Positions 43,274-51,300 of a DNA stretch of 64,000 nt are shown one piece after another. The translations under genes and the position numbers were made by a program. This DNA is from Ruminococcus bicirculans (ex Wegman et al. 2014). Lineage in GTDB: Bacteria > Bacillota > Clostridia > Oscillospirales > Ruminococcaceae. Below the pieces are notes generated by a model, which had not been told where the DNA came from, did no database searches, and was given only the letters and a program-made list of their open reading frames with translations. Location of the stretch: assembly GCF_000723465.1 (NCBI RefSeq), contig NZ_HF545616.1, forward strand, positions 1,860,001 through 1,924,000. Direction: 5' to 3'. How positions within the stretch are numbered: the stretch's first letter is position 1; every line of letters starts with the position of its first letter.

Positions 43274-44797
43274 ATGGCTTATGTAATCGGCGTAGACTGC
43301 GGCACAAGCGGCACTAAGACGGTACTTTTCGACGAAAAGGGTACTGTTATTTCTTCTGTAACTATTGAATATCCTATGTATCAGCCTAAAAACGGCTATG
43401 CAGAGCAAGACCCTGCTGACTGGGCAAACGCAATGATAAACACTATCAAGGCTGTTATGACCAAAAGCGGTGTAAACAAAGAGGACGTTGCAGGTGTTGG
43501 TATCTCTGGGCAGATGCACGGACTTGTTATGCTGGATAAGGACAACAACGTTCTTAGAAAGTCCATAATATGGTGCGATCAGAGAACTGCCGCAGAAGTT
43601 GAAGAAATGAATGAAAAGCTAGGCAGAGAAAAGCTCATCAAGATAACAGCAAACCCTGCCCTCACAGGCTGGACGGCTGCGAAAATCCTTTGGGTAAAGA
43701 ACAACGAGCCTGATATATATGAAAAGTGCAGACACATTCTTCTGCCAAAGGACTATCTGAGATTTATCCTCACTGGCGAATATGCAACAGAGGTTTCCGA
43801 CGCAAGCGGTATGCAGCTTCTTGACGTGCCAAACCGCTGCTGGTCAAAGGAAGTCTGCGATACGCTTGGCATTGATATGTCAATGCTGGGCAAGGTATAT
43901 GAGTCATGCGATGTAACAGGCAAGGTCACAAAGAAAATGGCTGAGCTTACTGGACTTAAAGATGGTACTATAGTAGTAGGCGGAGCAGGCGACAATGCCG
44001 CTGCGGCTATCGGAACAGGCGTTGCAGAGGACGGTAAGGCGTTCACAACTATCGGAACATCAGGCGTCGTATTTGCACACACTTCTTCTATCTCTATCGA
44101 CCCAAAGGGCAGAGTTCACACCTGCTGTGCAGCAGTACCGAACGCATGGCACGTTATGGGTGTTACACAAGGCGCAGGACTTTCACTGAAATGGTTCAGG
44201 GACAACTTCTGCAATGCAGAGAAAGAAACAGCAAAGTGCATGGGCGTTGACGAATATTATCTTATGGACAAAGAGGCTGAAAAAGTCCCAGTGGGAGCAA
44301 ACAGACTTCTTTATCTTCCATACCTCATGGGTGAAAGAACCCCTCATCTTGACCCTGACGCAAGAGGAGTATTCTTCGGACTTTCCGCAATGCACACAAA
44401 GCGTGATATGCTGAGAGCAGTAATGGAAGGCGTTTCATACTCTCTCAGAGATTGCGTTGAGGTATTCAGAGAAATGGATATCAACGTATCAGACATGATG
44501 GCTTGCGGAGGCGGCGGAAGCTCACCGCTGTGGAGATCAATGCTCGCAGACCTTTACAACTGCCCTGTAAAAACAGCTTCATCAAAAGAGGGTCCTGCCC
44601 TTGGCGTAGCACTTCTTGCAGCAACAGGCGCAGGCATTTACTCATCAGTACCGGAAGCTTGTAAGGCAGTAGTAAAGACCGACAAGGTACAGCAGCCTGA
44701 AGCAGAGCGAGTACCTGAGTATGAGAAATACTACAAGCTTTACACAGAGATTTATCCTGCACTGAAAGCAGAATTTGCAAAGCTTGCAAAGATGTAA
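43274..44797 (+). CDS. xylB: Xylulokinase
   Basis: 507 residues, FGGY kinase. N-terminal GVDCGTSGTKTVLFDEKG phosphate-binding region, GISGQMHGLVMLD (xylulose-specific motif), catalytic Asp region DYLRFILTGE and C-terminal ACGGGGSSPLW. It phosphorylates D-xylulose for the pentose phosphate route. AAGGAG precedes ATG 43274. No xylA is adjacent. Confidence 0.95.
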   Translation: MAYVIGVDCGTSGTKTVLFDEKGTVISSVTIEYPMYQPKNGYAEQDPADWANAMINTIKAVMTKSGVNKEDVAGVGISGQMHGLVMLDKDNNVLRKSIIWCDQRTAAEVEEMNEKLGREKLIKITANPALTGWTAAKILWVKNNEPDIYEKCRHILLPKDYLRFILTGEYATEVSDASGMQLLDVPNRCWSKEVCDTLGIDMSMLGKVYESCDVTGKVTKKMAELTGLKDGTIVVGGAGDNAAAAIGTGVAEDGKAFTTIGTSGVVFAHTSSISIDPKGRVHTCCAAVPNAWHVMGVTQGAGLSLKWFRDNFCNAEKETAKCMGVDEYYLMDKEAEKVPVGANRLLYLPYLMGERTPHLDPDARGVFFGLSAMHTKRDMLRAVMEGVSYSLRDCVEVFREMDINVSDMMACGGGGSSPLWRSMLADLYNCPVKTASSKEGPALGVALLAATGAGIYSSVPEACKAVVKTDKVQQPEAERVPEYEKYYKLYTEIYPALKAEFAKLAKM

Positions 44798-44808
44798 TAT
44801 AAAACCAA

Positions 44809-44837
44809 AAGCTCCGATTTGCCGTCGGAGCTTTTTT
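44809..44837 (+). terminator. xylB terminator
   Basis: AAGCTCCGA (44809-44817) pairs with TCGGAGCTT (44825-44833), followed by TTTT. Confidence 0.9.
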
Positions 44838-44859
44838 GTGTTAGAATATTTTGACAACT

Positions 44860-44890
44860 AAAAAGAGGCTCTCCACAATAGCGGAAAGCC
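44860..44890 (-). terminator. tRNA-Pro terminator
   Basis: Minus strand GGCTTTCC (44890-44883) pairs with GGAGAGCC (44874-44867), one wobble, then TCTTTTT. Confidence 0.75.
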
Positions 44891-44902
44891 GTTTTTACAT
44901 AT

Positions 44903-44979
44903 TGGTCGGAGTGACCGGATTTGAACCGACGACCTCTACCACCCCAAGGTAGCGCGCTACCAATCTGCGCCACACCCCG
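44903..44979 (-). tRNA. tRNA-Pro(GGG)
   Basis: Acceptor CGGGGTG/CACTCCG, anticodon stem CTACC/GGTAG with loop TTGGGGT (anticodon GGG), T arm GGTTCAAATCC, encoded CCA (44905-44903). Confidence 0.96.
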
Positions 44980-44990
44980 ATATCGTATAT

Positions 44991-45019
44991 ATTATACCCG
45001 ATTTGGATACAATAGTCAA
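44991..45019 (-). promoter_or_regulatory. tRNA-Pro promoter
   Basis: Minus strand TTGACT (45019-45014), 17 bases, TATAAT (44996-44991). Confidence 0.75.
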
Positions 45020-45057
45020 GAGTTTTCAGTCAAAATAAAAAAATTGCAAAAAAGGTA

Positions 45058-45086
45058 TTGACATTCACTTTCATTTGTGATATAAT
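45058..45086 (+). promoter_or_regulatory. tRNA-fMet promoter
   Basis: TTGACA (45058-45063), 17 bases, TATAAT (45081-45086), extended -10 TG. Confidence 0.85.
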
Positions 45087-45128
45087 AAATAAGCACTCAG
45101 GAGAGAGCAGTAAAAAACAGTAGAATAT

Positions 45129-45205
<77 letters not shown>

Positions 45206-45210
45206 GTTTT

Positions 45211-45237
45211 AGGACTATCGTTTGATAGTCCTTTTTT
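45211..45237 (+). terminator. tRNA-fMet terminator
   Basis: AGGACTATC (45211-45219) pairs with GATAGTCCT (45224-45232), then TTTTT. Confidence 0.9.
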
Positions 45238-45263
45238 CATGCCCAGATCACCCACAAATACCA

Positions 45264-45309
45264 CAAAAAGATCGGTCAGTAATCCCATTTGGGATCTACT
45301 GACCGATCT
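45264..45309 (-). terminator. Terminator of the GH3 gene
   Basis: Minus strand arms 45309-45297 and 45281-45269 give a 13-bp stem; ATCCC/GGGAT pairs inside it. TTTTT follows (45268-45264). Confidence 0.85.
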
Positions 45310-45351
45310 TGCTGTTTATTCACTTGCACAAAACATAATGCCAGCCTTAAA

Positions 45352-48102
45352 TCAACGTTCCTTGTCCGTCAGCTCAAACCTGATACTGTGCAGGTCAAGC
45401 CCATTCTGCGCAAAGTATATCCTGAAAGTTGTGAAGCGTGAGAACATAGGCGTTTCCTTTTCCATTGAAACAGCCTTGCCGCCAGTGCCGTTGAACGTGA
45501 ACGTACCCACCGCAGTACCCATGCTGAACAGCGTCATAGGTATCTGTGCAAGCTCACTCTGCGTAGAGCTTGCCGTAACTATCACCCTGTAAATACCGAA
45601 GTTTGACAGGTCAAGAGCAAAGCTGTAAGAAGTGCCTTTCTTTGTGTCAACATCACTAAGGTCAAGAGTTATGTCACGGTCTACCTTGTAAAACTGTACA
45701 GGCTTGTCATCCTCCTGCTCCTCGTCCTCTCGGTTTATCACCTTGACAGTATCTCCTATACCCTCCGCACGCTTAAGAGCATTAGTGTGAAGAAGAAATC
45801 CGCATATGTTCGCCGCATTTCTCTGAAGCTCACACCTCTCTATACCGCCATTTTCAAGGGCAGCAAGCGTGTTATCGTCATTCTTTTCTCCGTCAGGACA
45901 AACCATGTAAACATCGTTCTGCGCCCTGGCCATAGCTGCAAGATCTGTCTTGTCAGGCTCTTTTCCACGAACGTTTATGTTCGCCCACCAGTCCGTCATG
46001 GTGAAGCCCTTGAAGCCCCATTCCTCACGAAGTATCACTGTGTTAAGGTCAAAGTTTCCTGCCGTCCACAAGCCGTTTACTCTGCCATATGTGGTCATAA
46101 CAGAGGAAGCTCCTCCCTCTTTTACCGCTATCTCAAAACCCTTTAGATATATCTCCCTGAGCGCTCTTTCCGATACCACTGAGTCGATAAAATGCCTGTT
46201 TGTCTCACGATTGTTCGCACAGAAGTGCTTTATCGTACCTGTCACCCCTGCACCAGCCATGCCCTTTAACTCAGCCGACGCCATTTTGCCAGTAAGAAAA
46301 GGATCTTCCGAGAAATACTCAAAGTTTCTGCCGTTCAAAGGGTGTCTGTGAATGTTCATTCCAGGGCCAAGCAGACAGTCCACCTTGTTAGCCGCCATTT
46401 CAAGTCCCATAAAAGTGAAAAGCTCACTTGTAAGCTCCTTGTTGAACGAAGAAGCTATCATAGTGCCGTTCGGCAGGCTGAAAGCCTTTGTGCCGCAGTC
46501 AAGTCTCATGCCCGACGGACCGTCCGAACAGCAGCCAGCAGGTATGCCAAAGCCATTGAGATTTTCCGACACTCCTCCGAACGCCGAAGCCGTACCGGCA
46601 GTGACCCTAGGGCTTCCCATGCCCTCGCCCCTTATAATGCAGGAAAGGTCATAGTCTGAAAGCTGTGCAATAAATTCGTCCATTGTGTTCTTGCCGTTCT
46701 TAACGTCCCAAAGCTTTATGCCCTTGTCACCAGTGTATGCTATCTCTTTCGGAAGCTTCTCCAAACGCCTTGCACTTTCGTCTACCTCAGATACAGGCAC
46801 AGCCTCTCTGCCAATGCTGAAAGCTCCGCCCTCGCAAACAGGCTTTATCCTCTCAAAACTCTCCACAGGAGCAAGCGACTGAGTGAGCCTTTCTGTTACC
46901 AGATCCTCACCCTGCTCAAAACTGCAAGCATATTCAGCACTTCTCACGTCACTGCCCACATAGAATTTATATTCCCCTGCTTCAAGCACATAGCATGACT
47001 TGTTGCCCGTCACACCCGAATCGTCATAAGAAGCAAGCTTTGCGATATCCACTGCTATCTCAACCACCTGCTCTTCCTGCGGTACAAGCTCCCTGGTCTT
47101 TTCTAAGCCGCAAAGCACTCTAGCCGCCTTGCCGAGCCTTCCCTGCGGAGCTTCGCAGTAGACCTCTATTACCTCTTTGCCCTTGTAAGAACCGATATTT
47201 TTCACTGATACAGAAAGCTTCACAGCCCCCTCTGTTATCTCAGTCTTTTCCGTCTTTATCTCAAACTCAGTGTATGAAAGACCAAATCCGAACGGATAAA
47301 GCACCTTTTCTTTAGCAAAAGTCTCAAAATAGCGATATCCCACATAAATATCCTCAGCGTAAATATCCCTGTTTTTCTCCCTGCCGAAATTAGCGTCCGA
47401 GGGGTAGTCCGACGCCTTGTATGCGATAGTGTCAGGAAGCTTTCCGCTAGGGCTGACCTTTCCTGTCAAAACGTCCGCTGTACCCTTTCCGCCTGTCATT
47501 CCCCCCTGCCAAACATAAAGCACAGAGTCAGGGGCAATTCTGTTTATGACGGTCATATCGATGATATTTCCCACATTGAGAAGCAAAACAACTTTCTTGA
47601 AATTCTCCCTCACCACCGTGAGCATAGCTATCTCGTCATCGCTTAGCAAATAAGAGCCTGCCTCCAGCCTGTTGTCCTGCTCCTCGCCTGCCGTCCTGCC
47701 TATTATCACAATGGCAGTTTCACAGCTTTTTGCAGTTTCTTTGACAAGCCCCTCGTCAAGTGGCATCTCTTTCTGCGACCACGGCTCTCCGCCCCAGCCC
47801 TCGCCTAAGTCGAATGGGTTTTCCTTGTCCCATTTTCTGTATGTGTCAAGAAGCTTCTCATTGACCTTTATGCCGTTATCAATAAGCCCGTCCAGAATGT
47901 TCACTACCTTAGTAACGTTCACCATTCCTCCCGAGCCTGTTCCGCTTTTATAATAATGAAACTGTATGCGTCCGAAAACAGCCACCTCTTTGTCTGCATC
48001 AAGTGGCAGAGCATTATTTTCATTTTTGAGCATAACGATTCCCTCAGAAACCATTTTCGCCGCAGTATCAAGATATTTGTTCCAATCAAGTATTCTTTCC
48101 AT
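45352..48102 (-). CDS. GH3 beta-glucosidase with inverted domain order
   Basis: 916 residues from ATG 48102 (MERILDWNKY), with AAAGGTG upstream. The usual GH3 order is reversed: the alpha/beta C-domain (GIVMLKNENNALPL, VAVFGR) comes first, then an FN3-like domain (about 290-390), then the TIM-barrel with KHFCANNRETNRH and the nucleophile Asp in GFTMTDWW. No signal peptide, so it acts in the cytoplasm on imported oligosaccharides. This permuted order is known from R. albus and Butyrivibrio glucosidases. Exact sugar specificity is open. Confidence 0.9.
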   Translation of the reverse strand: MERILDWNKYLDTAAKMVSEGIVMLKNENNALPLDADKEVAVFGRIQFHYYKSGTGSGGMVNVTKVVNILDGLIDNGIKVNEKLLDTYRKWDKENPFDLGEGWGGEPWSQKEMPLDEGLVKETAKSCETAIVIIGRTAGEEQDNRLEAGSYLLSDDEIAMLTVVRENFKKVVLLLNVGNIIDMTVINRIAPDSVLYVWQGGMTGGKGTADVLTGKVSPSGKLPDTIAYKASDYPSDANFGREKNRDIYAEDIYVGYRYFETFAKEKVLYPFGFGLSYTEFEIKTEKTEITEGAVKLSVSVKNIGSYKGKEVIEVYCEAPQGRLGKAARVLCGLEKTRELVPQEEQVVEIAVDIAKLASYDDSGVTGNKSCYVLEAGEYKFYVGSDVRSAEYACSFEQGEDLVTERLTQSLAPVESFERIKPVCEGGAFSIGREAVPVSEVDESARRLEKLPKEIAYTGDKGIKLWDVKNGKNTMDEFIAQLSDYDLSCIIRGEGMGSPRVTAGTASAFGGVSENLNGFGIPAGCCSDGPSGMRLDCGTKAFSLPNGTMIASSFNKELTSELFTFMGLEMAANKVDCLLGPGMNIHRHPLNGRNFEYFSEDPFLTGKMASAELKGMAGAGVTGTIKHFCANNRETNRHFIDSVVSERALREIYLKGFEIAVKEGGASSVMTTYGRVNGLWTAGNFDLNTVILREEWGFKGFTMTDWWANINVRGKEPDKTDLAAMARAQNDVYMVCPDGEKNDDNTLAALENGGIERCELQRNAANICGFLLHTNALKRAEGIGDTVKVINREDEEQEDDKPVQFYKVDRDITLDLSDVDTKKGTSYSFALDLSNFGIYRVIVTASSTQSELAQIPMTLFSMGTAVGTFTFNGTGGKAVSMEKETPMFSRFTTFRIYFAQNGLDLHSIRFELTDKER

Positions 48103-48143
48103 AGTTTTCACCTTTCCAAATTTTCTATTGAATTTCAAAGTGT

Positions 48144-48172
48144 ATTATAGCACAACCCTCCCACCTATTCAA
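48144..48172 (-). promoter_or_regulatory. GH3 gene promoter
   Basis: Minus strand TTGAAT (48172-48167), 17 bases, TATAAT (48149-48144). Confidence 0.7.
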
Positions 48173-48234
48173 TAAAAATACTATGAACAATGGGTTTACT
48201 TTTTATATAGCATATCCTGTCCTCAGGAAAAATA

Positions 48235-48263
48235 TTGCACAATGTGTTTATTTGTGCTATAAT
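48235..48263 (+). promoter_or_regulatory. DUF4011 helicase promoter
   Basis: TTGCAC (48235-48240), 17 bases, TATAAT (48258-48263). Confidence 0.75.
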
Positions 48264-48336
48264 GAGTATATATGACTGCACCGCACGCTTCTTGTTCGGT
48301 GTTCCTTATTAAAAAATTATTGTCGGAGGGGTAAAA

Positions 48337-51300
48337 GTGGATAATATCGTCACTGTCGGCGGACACATAAACGCATCTATAAACTTTGCCATGCAGCAAA
48401 ACTATGTCCCTGTCATAAGAAGCCTTGTAGTAAATAACAACTCAGAGGAAGCCCTTGAGAATATCAGCCTTAAAATAACCTTTGAGCCTGAGTTTGCAAA
48501 GGAATTTACATATCATATCGGCTCTATCCCCGCAAAAAGTTCTGCCGAGATATCCCCCGTGAGGATATCTACCAACACAGATCTTCTTTTCTCTCTTACA
48601 GAAAAAATGGTGGGCAATATCACCATTGAGGTGCTTCAAAATGGTGAAAATATCTTCACCTATCAGAACACTATAGAGATTCTCGCCTGCGATCAGTGGA
48701 GCGGTTTGAACATAATGCCTGAGATGATAGCCGCATTTGTTACGCCAAATCACCCTGCGCTCTCCCCAGTTATTCATGACGCTTCCACGTTCCTGAAAAA
48801 GTGGAAAGGCGACCCCTCTTTCACAGGCTATCAGACCAACAACCCAAACAACGTGAAGCTTCAAATGGCAGCAATTTTTGCCGCCCTCGTCCAGCAGAAA
48901 ATAGTCTACAACGATCCCCCTGCAAGCTATGAGGTCATAGGTCAGAGGATACGCCTGCCGCATAAGGTCTTGGAGCAAAAAATGGGCACTTGTCTTGACC
49001 TTGCGGTGCTTTATGCCGCCTGCCTTGAAGCGGTGGGACTTCACCCTCTGCTGTTTTTCATGACAGGTCACGCATTCTGCGGCTGTTGGCTTGAAAACGA
49101 AACTTTCGCAGATTGTTGCGTTGACGATGTTTCCGCCATTGAAAAGCGCATTGCAGAAAATGCCGAAGAAATGCTCCTTGTGGAGTGTACAGACTTTGTT
49201 GACAGCAACGTCCACGATGTCGAGCGTTTCGACCATGCCATGAAACACGGCAAAGACCATATAAGCAACATGGAATTTCAATGCGTCATAGACATTATCC
49301 GCACCCGTGGAAGTGGCATAAGACCTATCCCACTGCGTCCCGAGCAAACCTATTCAGGTCTGCAGCTTGCAGAAGGATCCGACAAGCCAAAAGAGATTCT
49401 CGCCCCCTCCGAGCTTAACAGCTCGCTTCTTGGCAAAGTGGCAGAGGGCAACGATAAGCCCGTCACAAAAATGCGCATATGGGAAAGAAAGCTCCTTGAT
49501 TTCAGCCTGCGAAATTCTCTTTTGAACTTCCGTGTCACAAAGAACACCATGCAGCTTATGACCGCCGACCTTGGAAAGCTTGAGGACGAGCTTGCAAGCG
49601 GAAGTGACTTCCGTATCATGGAAATACCTACCGAGTGGACAGTTTCCACTCGTGACGCAAAAATATTCGCTATCGAGAACGAAAAGGACCTTGTGACAAA
49701 TATCGCCGAGAACGAGTTCAAAAACAACCGCATAAGAACTTTCCTCAGCGAAACTGACCTTGACTCTGCCCTTAAAAGCCTCTACCGCTCCGCAAAGGTG
49801 AGCATGGAGGAAAACGGCAGCAACACCCTTTTCCTCGCATTGGGACTTCTCCGCTGGTATGAAAGCGACCTTTCCGAAAAGCCACGCTATGCACCTCTCG
49901 TGCTCATACCGATAGATATCGTCCGCAACACACGCAATAAGGGCTATATAATAAGGAGCAGACAGGAAGAAACTCAGATAAACGTCACACTTCTTGAATA
50001 TCTCCGCCAAGACCATGGCATCAGTATCACAGGTCTTGACCCTCTCCCACTTGACGAACATGGCATTGACCTGCCCCTTGTTTTCAATACTATCCGTCAG
50101 GCGGTCATGGGCAAAAAGCGTTGGAACATCGAGGAATATGCCTTTATCGGTCTGTTCTCGTTCAGCCAGTTCGTAATGTGGAACGACCTTCGCAACCGAT
50201 CAGAGGAGATAAGCCAAAACAAGGTGGTGTCCAGCCTTATGGCTGGTTCTCTCACCTATGCCCCCGAGGATATAAGCATAACCCCTGAGAATATAGATTC
50301 CGACCTTGACCTTGAAAACATGGCAGTGCCGATGAGCGCAGACTCCTCACAGCTTGCCGCCATTGCCGCAGCAGGAAGTGGACAAAGCTTTGTCCTCCAC
50401 GGCCCTCCGGGAACAGGAAAATCTCAGACTATCACAAATATGATAGCAAACGCACTCTATAATGATAAAAGCGTGCTGTTCGTTGCAGAAAAAATGGCAG
50501 CCCTCAACGTGGTGCAGAAACGTCTTGCAAACCTAGGACTTGACCCGTTCTGCCTTGAACTCCACTCCAATAAAACAAACAAGACCACTGTCCTTGCAGA
50601 GCTTGACAAAGCCCTTGAAGTGGGCAAAATAAAATCTCCCGAGGAGTATTCAGCCGAAGCCGCAAGGCTCAAAGCTCAGAAAGCCCAGCTCAACGATACC
50701 ATAACCGCACTTCACGAAAAGCGTAACTGTGGTGTGACCCTTTATGAAGCTATATCAGCCTATGAGCGCAGTATATCCGAAAAAGGCAAAATATCAGTTT
50801 CAAAAGATATCTTCGCAAACCTGGCAAAAGAAACTCTCGACCGCTTCAGCGACCTTGTGCATAGATATTCAATAGCCATAGCCGAAACAGGCGACTTTGC
50901 CGACTTCCCACTTAAAGATATCGGCATTACATCATATTCTATGGAACAGCGTGACAAGTTCCACACTGAAGCCGCCGACCTTGCCCAAAAAGCCACCGCT
51001 TCCTCTCAGTGCGCACAAACTCTCGCACAGGCTTATAGCTACAGCGGCGACCTTGACAAGACAGCAGTAAAAATGCTTTCCCACATATACAAAGCTTCCA
51101 CCGCTGACGGTGAACTTCTTGACGGACTTCTCTGCGCACCTCACTATGATATCACCCTGCAAAAGATCAAAGATACTCTTGCCATAGGAAAAGAGTATAC
51201 CGCTCTCTGCACCGATATCCTCAGCCATTTTGAAAAAAGCATTTTTGACTTTCCTGCGTCAGAATCGAAAATGCTCTATAAGCAGGCAGAGCAAAGCTGG

